Source: Chloroflexota bacterium
Lineage (GTDB): Bacteria > Chloroflexota > UBA11872
Assembly (NCBI GenBank): GCA_028874175.1
Contig: JAPPLN010000092.1
Span: 1 to 32,133, forward strand
Length of the DNA: 32,133 bases
Direction of reading: 5' to 3'
This document shows positions 1 through 7,958 of this stretch, piece by piece; the first letter of the stretch is position 1, and every line of letters begins with the position of its first letter. A model generated the notes under the pieces. That model saw only the letters and a list, made by a program, of their open reading frames with translations, ran no database searches and was not told where the DNA came from. The translations under genes and the position numbers were made by a program.

Positions 1-51
<51 letters not shown>

Positions 52-71
52 CTCCCCCCTTCACCCCCGCT

Positions 72-180
72 GTCATTCCGAGCGCAACGCAGCGGAGCCG
101 AGAGCCCGCCCTGAGCCTGTCGAAAGCCTGTCCTGAGCTTGCCGAAGAGCCTGCCCTGAGCTTGTCGAAGGGAGGAATCT
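72..180. repeat. REP-like element with three 23-bp-spaced CCTGAGC-TGTCGAA copies
   Basis: Three near-identical 15-base units begin at 109, 132 and 155, an exact 23-base period. They read CCTGAGCCTGTCGAA, CCTGAGCTTGCCGAA and CCTGAGCTTGTCGAA. They lie between TGTCATTCCGAGCGCAACG (from about 71) and GAGGAATCT (172-180). Both flanks resemble ends of dispersed intergenic REP-type repeats seen in many GC-rich genomes; that comparison is from memory. No gene reads convincingly through the array. Copy number elsewhere in this genome cannot be seen here. Confidence 0.65.
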
Positions 181-364
181 CGCCTTCCTTCCGTGCTCCC
201 CCACCTCACCCCGCCGCCCAGGCCCCACCCCATCGCCCCGGCACGACCTCGCCCACCCGCACCCCGCTACCCGCTCCCACCACACCCCGATCCGTCCGTC
301 GCCGGCCCCGGCCTGCCGCGTCCCCGACACAGCCAAAAAAGCGCCCCGCAGCGACCAATCCGTC

Positions 365-387
365 ATTCCGGCGTCTTCAGCCGGAAT
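365..387. repeat. Inverted repeat ATTCCGGC / GCCGGAAT (REP-type hairpin)
   Basis: A perfect 8-bp stem, ATTCCGGC at 365-372 and GCCGGAAT at 380-387, encloses a 7-base loop. It lies in a CGTCATTCCGGC...GCCGGAATCCAG context typical of dispersed bacterial intergenic palindromes. There is no T-tract after the stem, so I do not read it as an intrinsic terminator. Confidence 0.6.
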
Positions 388-444
388 CCAGTTCTCGTCC
401 CCCAACCCGCCTCGGACCCACCCCAAAACGCCCCGCCGCGCCTC

Positions 445-468
445 AAGAGTTTTTTGGAAAAAACTCTT
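445..468. repeat. Perfect 11-bp A/T-rich palindrome
   Basis: AAGAGTTTTTT (445-455) is followed by GG and then AAAAAACTCTT (458-468), an exact inverted repeat with a 2-base centre. It stands out in a stretch otherwise made almost wholly of C and G. As RNA it could form a weak A-U hairpin on either strand. It could be a protein binding site, part of the surrounding repeat cluster, or a bidirectional terminator-like element. It sits 168 bases upstream of the first gene. Confidence 0.6.
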
Positions 469-636
469 ACGCGCGCAAACCCGCCGCATTTTCCGTCCCA
501 AAACGGTCCCTCCCACGCACCGTCCGGCGCCACCACAATCGGCAGTGCCAGGGACCGCTACGCTGCCCCACGCGCCGAAAACGGTTCCCGGTCAGTCGCC
601 CGGCTCCAACCGTTCACCGCCGCAAGGAGACCTTCG

Positions 637-1719
637 ATGACCAGATTCCGCCTGGGACTCATCGGCTGCGGCGGCATGGGCTCGCGTCACGCCGAGGGCT
701 TCGATCATCTCGAGGATCGCGTGCGCGTCACGGTCGCCGTGGACATCGAACCGCGGCGCGCTCGAGCCGTGGCGGACCAGTTCCCCGGCTGCCGCACGGT
801 CACCGACTACCGGGCAGTCCTGGACGACGTGGACGGCGTGCTGATCGCCCTGCCCCACCGCCTCCACCACCCCGCCGCCAGGTTCTTCCTCGACGCCGGC
901 AAGCACGTCCTCCTCGAAAAGCCCATGGCCACCACCGAGGAACACTGCCTCGACCTCATCGCGGCCTCGCAACGGGCCAACCGAGTTCTCATGACCGCCT
1001 ACGTCATGCGCTTCAATCCCCTAGTCATTCGCATGAAGCAACTGCTGGACCAGCGGGCCTACGGCGACGTGTTCCAGGTCTCGATCTGGACCGAGCAGTT
1101 CACCCGGCTGCCCGGCCAGGACGGGCTCACCACCGTGGCCTGGCTGGGCGGCGGCCAGCTCCTCAGCCACGGCTGTCATTACATCGACATCCTGCTCTGG
1201 TTCCTGGGCCGGCCCGTCCGTGGCACGCACCTGGGCACGAACACCGGCACACCATGGATGGAGCGCGAAGGCACCAGCCACGTAACCATCGAGTTCGAAG
1301 GCGGAGCGCTCGGCTACCACTTCGGCACCTGGGGCGCCCGCGGAACGAAGCTCGGATACTCGTTCCAGGCCCACTGCACCGAAGGCATGCTCGAAATCGA
1401 CTACACGAACGGCCAGCTTCTCTTGCACTCGAACCTGCGCGGCGAGCAGCGCGTCGCGGGTCGAACCGAAGTCTTGCTGGACGCAAGCACTGGCCTTCAC
1501 CCGGGCCGGAACGACGCTGTCCGCACTGAGCTCGGTCGACAAGCGCGCGTCGCCGAACTGTCCCACTTTCTCGATTGCGTCGAGACCGGCATCAGACCGC
1601 TCACCGACGGCCCCGGCAGCCTGCAGGGCCTGCGGCTAATCTGGCGCCTCTACCAGGCCGAGGAGCAGGGCGTCGTGGCAGATCTCAGCGGGTTGGGACT
1701 GGATGAGTACCGTGACTGA
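637..1719 (+). CDS. Gfo/Idh/MocA family NAD(P)-dependent dehydrogenase
   Basis: A 360-residue oxidoreductase of the glucose-fructose oxidoreductase / inositol dehydrogenase family. These cytosolic enzymes oxidise or reduce sugars, inositols and related polyols with NAD(P). The Rossmann motif GCGGMGSRH lies at about residues 10-18 and the family EKP motif at 94-96 (LLEKPMA), where the lysine contributes to catalysis. The C-terminal alpha/beta domain is complete and the length is normal. The frame stays open back to 193, but the ATG at 637 is chosen because AAGGAGA lies six bases upstream and the protein then starts directly with the dinucleotide fold. It overlaps the next gene by 17 bases, so the two are probably co-transcribed. 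The substrate cannot be predicted. Confidence 0.92.
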   Translation: MTRFRLGLIGCGGMGSRHAEGFDHLEDRVRVTVAVDIEPRRARAVADQFPGCRTVTDYRAVLDDVDGVLIALPHRLHHPAARFFLDAGKHVLLEKPMATTEEHCLDLIAASQRANRVLMTAYVMRFNPLVIRMKQLLDQRAYGDVFQVSIWTEQFTRLPGQDGLTTVAWLGGGQLLSHGCHYIDILLWFLGRPVRGTHLGTNTGTPWMEREGTSHVTIEFEGGALGYHFGTWGARGTKLGYSFQAHCTEGMLEIDYTNGQLLLHSNLRGEQRVAGRTEVLLDASTGLHPGRNDAVRTELGRQARVAELSHFLDCVETGIRPLTDGPGSLQGLRLIWRLYQAEEQGVVADLSGLGLDEYRD

Positions 1720-2581
1720 ACAGCGGCCGCAGCCCGAACCGCTCGACCGCGCTGCGCTGGTTCGCGACCTGACTCGTCTCGGCGTCCCCCGCAGCGGCCT
1801 GCTGATGGTGCATAGCTCCCTGCGCAGTCTCGGCCACGTCACCGGCGGCGCCCCCACCGTGCTCAACGCGTTGCTGCAGACGCTCGGACCCGACGGAACC
1901 CTGGTGCTTCCCGCGTTCACCTACCCTCTTTCTCGGGACCCGGACTTTGTGTTCGATCCGGTGCACACTCCGTCTCTTATGGGTGCGATTTCGGATGCCG
2001 GCCGGCGGCATCCCGAGGCTCGCCGCAGCCTTCATCTCTGGCACAGCATTACCGCCATCGGTCCGCTCGCCGAGACCATCGTGACGTCGGGCGGCGAATC
2101 GGCCTGGGACACCGACAGCCCCATGCGCCAGATCCGCGACTGCGACGGCCTGTACCTCCTGCTCGGCGTGCCCTACCAGAACCTCACCGCCGTACACGTC
2201 TCCGAAATCGAGCTGCAGGTGCCTTACCGCAAACCTGTCTGGAACAAAGGGACCATGCGCCGATCGGATGGCTCGCTGGTGCCGCTCGTAAGCGTCGGCT
2301 GCCCACCACAGCCCGGTCATCCCGGCAGCGACTTCAACCGCTTGGGCCAGCGCATGGAAGACGCCGGTTTGGTCAAGCTCGGCCACGTAGGAAACGCCAT
2401 CGCTCGCCTCTTCGGTGGCCACGATCTACGCCAGGCGGCGCGCGACCTCTACGAACAGGACGCCAACGGATTCCTACGGCAGGACGGCCTGGTTACTACC
2501 CTGGCCTACGGCCACAACATTGAAACCGACCGCGGCGAACACTGTGTGGCCAACCCGTCCCGCATGTACGGAGCGGAGTGA
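1703..2581 (+). CDS. AAC(3)-family aminoglycoside N-acetyltransferase-like protein
   Basis: A 292-residue member of the antibiotic N-acetyltransferase (AAC(3)/FrbF/YokD) fold, which moves an acetyl group from acetyl-CoA to a primary amine. VHSSLRSLG at 36-44, followed by the GGAPTVLNAL and GTLVLPAFTY stretches, matches the family's CoA-binding N-terminus. RSLHLWHS fits the catalytic RSxHPxxS motif, with leucine in place of the usual proline. Length is typical. The gene starts inside the end of the preceding dehydrogenase, so the pair is likely translated together. Environmental members with such neighbours may act on amino sugars or other amines rather than on drugs. Resistance should not be assumed from family membership alone. 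Confidence 0.85.
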   Translation: MSTVTEQRPQPEPLDRAALVRDLTRLGVPRSGLLMVHSSLRSLGHVTGGAPTVLNALLQTLGPDGTLVLPAFTYPLSRDPDFVFDPVHTPSLMGAISDAGRRHPEARRSLHLWHSITAIGPLAETIVTSGGESAWDTDSPMRQIRDCDGLYLLLGVPYQNLTAVHVSEIELQVPYRKPVWNKGTMRRSDGSLVPLVSVGCPPQPGHPGSDFNRLGQRMEDAGLVKLGHVGNAIARLFGGHDLRQAARDLYEQDANGFLRQDGLVTTLAYGHNIETDRGEHCVANPSRMYGAE

Positions 2582-2705
2582 CCGCATGCACTTGACCCAC
2601 GTCCAGTGCGGACGAGGCGTCTGCGACGAATCGACCGGCCCGAAGGCACCTCGACGAAATGGGAGCGCAATGCCCCCGCCCCCCGCGGCTACTTTCGCCG
2701 GTGGG

Positions 2706-4160
2706 CTACTTCTCGTCTTCCGACGGCGAATCCTCCGCCTCGACGGCGCCATTCTGCGCCGACTCGTCGGACACGATGCCGGGCAAGTTCTTCAGCGAAC
2801 TGATGAGATCAACACCCGTGAGCGACTGCACCAGGGCGGGCAATTGCGCGATGGTGGACGAGACGTCCTGGGTTACCTTGCTGGCCCCGGCGCCGGAATT
2901 GCTGTCGCCGCCGTTGCTGATCACGACGATGCTGTCGGTCTTGGCCAGCGGCTCCGCGACCGCGCCCGCGACGTCTGGGAGCGAGTCGAACAACTGCTGG
3001 ATCATGGCCGCCTGGCCGTACTCTTTCCAGGCGTCGGCCTTCTTGTTCATCGCCTGGGCCTCGGCAAGACCCTGAGCTCGAATGGCGTCGGCTTCAGCTT
3101 CACCACGCGCCCTGATGGCGTCGGCGTCCGCTTGGCCGCGCAGCCTGATGGACTCAGCACCGGCCTGAGCCTCGGCGATGATCCGGGATCGTTCGCCTTC
3201 CGCGACCGTCTCCAGCTTGTACCGCTCGGCTTCTGACTCGACCCTGATGCGCCGGCGGTTACCTTCGGCGATCAGCTCCAACTGGTCGCGCTCGGCCTCG
3301 GCCGGCCGACGGACCGTAGCGTCCAGTTCGCGTTCGCGCCGAATGATCTCCTGCTGCTGGACTTCGATCTGCTTCTGTCGCTCAACAACCTCGATCTGCA
3401 GTTCCTCGCCGCGGATCTGCTGTCGAGTCTTGGCTTCCTGGAGCGAGTACGCCAGCTCGGCCTCGGCGGTACGGGCGTTGACCTGCTGGTCGTAGGCGGC
3501 TTTCTGTGTCTGGAAGTCGCGCTCGGACGCGGCGATCGCCGTGTCGGCTTCGAACCGGGCCGCCTGGCGTTGCTGGTCGGCGGAGGCTTCCTTGATGCCG
3601 GCATCCCGCTCGGCCTGAGCTTCACCGATCGCCGCGTCCCGCTTGACCTCGGCGGTCCTTCGTACGCCAAGAGCCTCCAGATAGCCCTGCTCATCCTGGA
3701 TGTCGCGAATCGAGAAGCTGACGATTTCCAGTCCCATGTTGGTCATGTCGGTAGCCGCGACGTCACGGACCTGCTCCGCGAACGCCACACGGTCGCGGTA
3801 AATGTCCTCGACCGTCATCGTTCCCAGGATGGCGCGCTGTTGACCCTCGAGGGTTTGCAAGGCGACTTCGGCGATCTGTGTCGCGGACTTACCAAGGAAC
3901 TGCTCGGCGGCGGTGCGAATGGCTTCCTGGCTCCGCCCGACTTTCACCTGCGCCACACCGTCGACGGAAACCGAAACACCTTCCTTGGTGTAGACCCTGG
4001 CGGTGTTGACCTGGAGGGTCATCACCTCCAGCGAGATCATCTGCGCCTTCTGCAAGATCGGCAGCACGAACATGCGGCCGCCGACTTTGAGCTTGGGTTG
4101 GACGCTCCCGCCCGAAACAATGAGTGCGTGGTTTGGTCCTACGGTGTGGAAGCCAGCCAT
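2706..4160 (-). CDS. Flotillin-type SPFH membrane scaffold protein
   Basis: A 484-residue flotillin. Such proteins scaffold ordered membrane domains. Residues 1 to about 190 form the SPFH/PHB domain (VGPNHALIVSGG, GGRMFVLP, TLEGQQRAILG). Residues about 190-400 are a long coiled coil rich in Glu-Ala repeats (EAEADAIRAQG), and the tail carries the KVTQDV and LTGVDLIS segments of the flotillin C-terminus. The start is firm: GGAGG lies six bases before the ATG. The usual bacterial N-terminal membrane hairpin is absent, and the protein begins at the SPFH fold as animal flotillins do. It lies 51 bases downstream of the NfeD-type gene on the same strand, the common NfeD-flotillin pairing. The last residues are acidic (EDSPSEDEK). 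Confidence 0.93.
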   Translation of the reverse strand: MAGFHTVGPNHALIVSGGSVQPKLKVGGRMFVLPILQKAQMISLEVMTLQVNTARVYTKEGVSVSVDGVAQVKVGRSQEAIRTAAEQFLGKSATQIAEVALQTLEGQQRAILGTMTVEDIYRDRVAFAEQVRDVAATDMTNMGLEIVSFSIRDIQDEQGYLEALGVRRTAEVKRDAAIGEAQAERDAGIKEASADQQRQAARFEADTAIAASERDFQTQKAAYDQQVNARTAEAELAYSLQEAKTRQQIRGEELQIEVVERQKQIEVQQQEIIRRERELDATVRRPAEAERDQLELIAEGNRRRIRVESEAERYKLETVAEGERSRIIAEAQAGAESIRLRGQADADAIRARGEAEADAIRAQGLAEAQAMNKKADAWKEYGQAAMIQQLFDSLPDVAGAVAEPLAKTDSIVVISNGGDSNSGAGASKVTQDVSSTIAQLPALVQSLTGVDLISSLKNLPGIVSDESAQNGAVEAEDSPSEDEK

Positions 4161-4211
4161 GTCCCGCCTCCGTCTGCAGTTCTGCGGCTTCGTATCATAC
4201 CCTGTGCAGCG

Positions 4212-5624
4212 CTAGCGCTCTGGGTCAATTCTCTCAACCTTAAGAACGTCTCCATAGACAGCGATGACCCGTATCTCATCGCCTTCCTTGATTGAGACAT
4301 CGGGACTCGTGGATGCACTCCACTCCTGGCCCGACACGCGGACCTTTCCAGATGGTTCGAGGGTAGATATGGCTACGCCAATAGCTCCTTCTATGCTCGC
4401 TTGCTTCTGGGTCTGAAATCCGCTCGACGTCCCCCCACCCGAGACGACTAAGCGGAGGAACAAAATCCAAAGTGAGAGCGCAAGAAACGATGTGATTCCT
4501 ATAGTTACTGGACTTACCGTATAGGGTATTTCAGGAATGCTTGATGGATCAAACAGGTTTCCAAAGAGGAACACGGCGCCAAGAATAAGCGAAACAACTC
4601 CGCCAATACCGAACAGGCCAAGGCCAGGTGCCGTTGTTTCACCATAGAAGAGGCCCATTGCCAGAAGAATGAGCAGCAGCCCAATCCAATTGCCAGGTAA
4701 GTTAACGAAGCCGATGAAGGCTAGGACAATTAAGATGACACCTAGGGCTCCTGACAGACCAGGTCCGAACACTCCAGGGGCTGCCAACTCAATGAGAATC
4801 GCAAATCCCCCGATGACAAGCAGAATGAATACGAGGTTGGTGTTGGCCAAAAGTCCCACGATGTGTCCGATGAGCGATGTGTCCTGAAACTCAACGTTGG
4901 CATCGGCTGTATCAACGACCTTCGGTCCCTCTCTGGTTACGGCTGTGCGTCCGTGGAGTTGCTGGAGCATCGACGGCAGGTCGACGGCCAAGAGATCAAT
5001 GATTCCTAGTTGGAGAGCTTCTTGCGCCGAGTAGGCGTTCGTATGAACCACAGCGTTTTCCAGCGGCGTATGGTTCCGGCCTCGGAGCTGTGCGATGCTC
5101 CGAATGAAGGCGCGATCAGCTTCATTTAACTTACGCGCCATAGTGTCAGGGAGGTCTTTTCCGCCGGCGTCGACAACAGATGCCGCGCCGATGTAGGTCC
5201 CTGGCGTCATGACGGCAAAGTGTGCCGCGGCGGTGACAAAGGTGCCGGCCGACGAAGCGCGGGCACCGGCTGGGGACACAAAAACGGCAATTGGTACGTC
5301 CGATTCGACCATGTACCTGACGATTTCACGCATTGATCGATTGAGGCCACCCGGCGTATCCAACCTAATGACAAGCATCGATGCGTTGGAGTCTTCCGCA
5401 TTGTCGATTCCAAGCTTGATCTTCCCAGCTGAAACCGGATCAATACTGCTGTCGATGTCGATGATCAGGACGCTCGATCCACTCGCACCGGCCGCGTCGG
5501 CTGACGGTAGCGTCAGAGACAGGAAGACGACAATCGTCGCAAATGCGCCTGTCAGGCGACACAAGATTGAGCGTTTATCGCGAAGTGACATGCGTGCTAG
5601 CGGGAGTTCACCTGTAACCGTCAT
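4212..5624 (-). CDS. NfeD-family membrane-bound serine protease (ClpP-like)
   Basis: A 470-residue long-form NfeD protein. An N-terminal signal or anchor segment (about 24-46) precedes a ClpP-class protease domain. This has DTPGG at 89-93, probable nucleophile Ser125 in ASSAG and probable base Lys165, by analogy with the Ser-Lys dyad of archaeal PH1510. Four to five membrane helices follow at about 255-395, then a C-terminal OB-fold NfeD domain (412-468). Family members cleave membrane-associated partners such as stomatin or flotillin proteins, and the next gene downstream is a flotillin. Bases are much less GC-rich than its neighbours. No strong ribosome site precedes the ATG at 5624; the in-frame ATG at codon 12 is an alternative. 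Confidence 0.92.
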   Translation of the reverse strand: MTVTGELPLARMSLRDKRSILCRLTGAFATIVVFLSLTLPSADAAGASGSSVLIIDIDSSIDPVSAGKIKLGIDNAEDSNASMLVIRLDTPGGLNRSMREIVRYMVESDVPIAVFVSPAGARASSAGTFVTAAAHFAVMTPGTYIGAASVVDAGGKDLPDTMARKLNEADRAFIRSIAQLRGRNHTPLENAVVHTNAYSAQEALQLGIIDLLAVDLPSMLQQLHGRTAVTREGPKVVDTADANVEFQDTSLIGHIVGLLANTNLVFILLVIGGFAILIELAAPGVFGPGLSGALGVILIVLAFIGFVNLPGNWIGLLLILLAMGLFYGETTAPGLGLFGIGGVVSLILGAVFLFGNLFDPSSIPEIPYTVSPVTIGITSFLALSLWILFLRLVVSGGGTSSGFQTQKQASIEGAIGVAISTLEPSGKVRVSGQEWSASTSPDVSIKEGDEIRVIAVYGDVLKVERIDPER

Positions 5625-6204
5625 ACTGACTTAGCTCAGAAATCGAGGTCTACAGTGAGTCCAGTGGACCGCAACCATTGCTCGCAAGTATAGCCGATGA
5701 CCGTCCTCGCCGATTCAGCTGTAGGCGTAGAACGGGCAGTGCCGACAGGTTGGATTCAAAGAGTGAGAGTAATTCGGATGCGTGGCACCATATGCGTTGG
5801 CCCAGTCCAGCAACGCAGTGTGCCTGCTGTCTTCAGCGCATGGCTGCTTGAGTGACGGACGGCAGGACACGTGGCCCAAAGTGTCGATCGACCGAGTCCT
5901 TTCGAGACTCGTGTCACGTGTCGCAGTTTCGGCGATGTCCAAGAGTGTGAAATCGTTAATCAACGGGCAATCGGCAGTAGCGTCGGCACGGATAACCAAG
6001 GCATTGGGCTGGCCAAGTAGACTCGCATCTGGGAAGTAGTTGAACGCATTGCCGATGTTAGGCTGCTCGTCAACCCTCTCGACGAAATTCTGGTGCGACG
6101 CGTCACAAATCCAGAGTCATGAGAATGGCTCGGTGCGTCGAATGATCGAGACCACCGCGGTTCGTGGGCGCAGAGACAAAGTCGATCTGAGTCTGGGGTA
6201 GAAG
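5625..6204. other. 580-base region without an intact gene
   Basis: This gap separates the minus-strand NfeD gene from the plus-strand permease, so it should carry both divergent promoters. Apart from the possible gene remnant on the minus strand I see no intact gene, RNA gene or repeat. No convincing -35/-10 pair could be fixed by eye. Confidence 0.5.
5715..6116 (-). pseudogene. Possible 5'-truncated remnant of an unrecognised gene
   Basis: An open frame of 133 codons runs from a stop at 6117-6119 to a TGA at 5715. It reads like protein rather than chance: NIGNAFNYFPDASLLGQPNA, then ADCPLINDFTLLDIAE, ending in a CRHC motif. There is no ATG or GTG in it. The only start-like codon near the front is a TTG at 5999, which would discard the most protein-like part. 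Composition is balanced, like the NfeD gene next to it. I do not recognise the family. It may be a decayed gene missing its 5' end, or a frameshifted one. Confidence 0.3.
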
Positions 6205-7944
6205 ATGGCATCACGCCGCCGCAATGAGTCGATTCGGTACGAGCCCGACGAGAGGTGTCCGCCGTTGGTAGCCGTGGGCGTCGGCGCGCAGGGTGTGTTG
6301 CTGGTGCTGGCGCCGATTGTGTTGGTCGTGGCGGTGAGCGCGCTGGCGTCGGGGCAAGACGAGCGGTACCTGACGTGGGCCGTGTTCGCGGCGCTGGTTG
6401 TCAGCGGTTTGGTCACGATCCTTCAGGCAGCGCGGCTTGGGCGTGTGGGCCTGGGGCACGTGCTGGTCACGGGGGTTACCCCGAACTTCATCGCAGTCTC
6501 CGTCATCGCTCTCGCCGAGGGCGGTCCGGCCACGCTCGCGAGCCTGATTGTGCTCTCATCGTTCTTTTTCCTGGCGGTGGGCGCGTGGTTGCCGCTGTTA
6601 CGGCAGATCATTACGCCAGCCGTTTCGGGCACGGTCTTGATGCTCATCGCGGTGCTCCTGCTTCACATCTCGTTTGATCGGCTGCAGGAAGTGCCTGCAA
6701 ATTCGCCGGCGTTCGCGGGTCCGCTTGTGGCCGCGGTGACGCTGTCGGTCACGGTGGCCCTGGCCCTGCGCGGACCTCCGTTGTGGCGCATCTGGTCGCC
6801 GCTGATTGGAATCGGAGCCGGCTGCGCGGCAGCGGCTGCGTTCGAGCTCTACGACCTCAAGCTCCTGGGTCGAGCGGCATGGATAGGGATTCCGGAGCTT
6901 GGGTTTCCGGGCTTGGACTTGACGCCAACGCCAGGGGTACTGGCGCTCCTACCGATGTTCCTGGTGGTGACTCTCGTCCAGGCGATCAAGGCCATAGGCG
7001 ATGGAGTGGTGGTTCAGCAAGTCGGCCGGCGGCGGCCGCGGGCCACGGACTTTCGACTCATCCAGGGGACGCTGTACGCCGGCGGTCTGGGCATGCTCCT
7101 TTCGGGGATTGCCGGAACACCGCCTACGACCGCCTATTCGTCGTCCAGCGTGTCGCTGATCTCGCTTACTGGCGTAGCTGCGCGCCGTGTTGGCTACGCC
7201 ATTGGGGCAATTCTGCTGGTGCTGGCCGTTTTCCCGAAGCTCGGAGGCTTACTGCTCACCATTCCCAAACCGGTGATGGGCGCTTTCTTGCTGCTTGCCA
7301 TCGGGATGCTCTTCGTGGAGGGTCTGCGCACGGTAGCGCGGGGCGGGCTGGACGCTCAGACGGCCCTCGTCGTCGGGCTTGGCTTCGCAATTGGCGTCGG
7401 ATTCGAGCAGTACGACGTGTTCGACGGGATCGTGGGCCCTCCATGGAGTCTACTTTTAGGCAACGGAATAACCGCCGGCGCCGCTACCGCGATCGGCCTC
7501 ACTGCGTTTCTGAACCTCACGAAGCCTAAGCGGCAACGGCTCGTGGCCCGACTGGAAATCTCGGACCTGCCGCGAATCGACGCTTTCCTGCAAGCCGTTG
7601 CCGTGTCGATGAAGTGGAGTGACACCTCAACCGAACGCCTGCGCTCGGCGGGCGAGGAGACAGTTTCCAGCTTGCTTCGACCAAAAAATGAGGAGTCGAC
7701 GACTCGGGCATCGCGCCTGCTGCTAAGCGCGAGCCCCGAGGGCAGGTCTGTCGAGTTGGAGTTTGTGGCGGCTACCGACGAAGAGAACCTGGCAGACCAG
7801 TTGGCTTACCTGGCCGAGCAGGACCAGCTGCCAAATGAAGAAGAATTGTCGTTCCGGCTGTTACGGCACTATGCGTCGTCGGTGCGCCACCAGAAGTATC
7901 ACGGCCTGGACATCGTTACGGTCACGGTTGACGAATCGCCATAA
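6205..7944 (+). CDS. NCS2-family nucleobase permease with a C-terminal RsbW-like tail
   Basis: A 579-residue protein. Residues about 20-440 form the multi-helix transport domain of the xanthine/uracil permease (NCS2) family, recognisable from TPPTTAYSSSS in the substrate region and the AIGDG segment before it. Family members import nucleobases with protons. The normally present acidic or Asn residue in the (S/G)xN segment is serine here, so substrate is uncertain. Residues about 449-579 are a cytoplasmic extension that resembles an anti-sigma-factor type ATPase domain (AGEETVSSLL as N-box, a final FRLLRHYASS...DIVTVTVD), but without the ATP-lid glycines. The start codon at 6205 has only a weak ribosome site (GGGGTAGAAG). 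The gene converges on the hydrolase gene with 14 bases between. Confidence 0.82.
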   Translation: MASRRRNESIRYEPDERCPPLVAVGVGAQGVLLVLAPIVLVVAVSALASGQDERYLTWAVFAALVVSGLVTILQAARLGRVGLGHVLVTGVTPNFIAVSVIALAEGGPATLASLIVLSSFFFLAVGAWLPLLRQIITPAVSGTVLMLIAVLLLHISFDRLQEVPANSPAFAGPLVAAVTLSVTVALALRGPPLWRIWSPLIGIGAGCAAAAAFELYDLKLLGRAAWIGIPELGFPGLDLTPTPGVLALLPMFLVVTLVQAIKAIGDGVVVQQVGRRRPRATDFRLIQGTLYAGGLGMLLSGIAGTPPTTAYSSSSVSLISLTGVAARRVGYAIGAILLVLAVFPKLGGLLLTIPKPVMGAFLLLAIGMLFVEGLRTVARGGLDAQTALVVGLGFAIGVGFEQYDVFDGIVGPPWSLLLGNGITAGAATAIGLTAFLNLTKPKRQRLVARLEISDLPRIDAFLQAVAVSMKWSDTSTERLRSAGEETVSSLLRPKNEESTTRASRLLLSASPEGRSVELEFVAATDEENLADQLAYLAEQDQLPNEEELSFRLLRHYASSVRHQKYHGLDIVTVTVDESP

Positions 7945-7958
7945 GCTGCTCGCGAAGG

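Noticed and set aside
72-180. CRISPR-like array from the 23-base spaced repeats
   Set aside because: Units are only 15 bases with 8-base gaps that are nearly identical, there are no unique spacers, and no cas genes are present.
193-636. Upstream extension of the first dehydrogenase frame
   Set aside because: The frame is open, but the translation is proline- and arginine-rich repeat DNA, and AAGGAGA stands right before the ATG at 637, where the Rossmann fold begins.
162-1529. Long alternative plus-strand frame over the dehydrogenase
   Set aside because: Its translation is composition-driven (Arg, Pro, His rich) and overlaps a clear gene in the correct frame.
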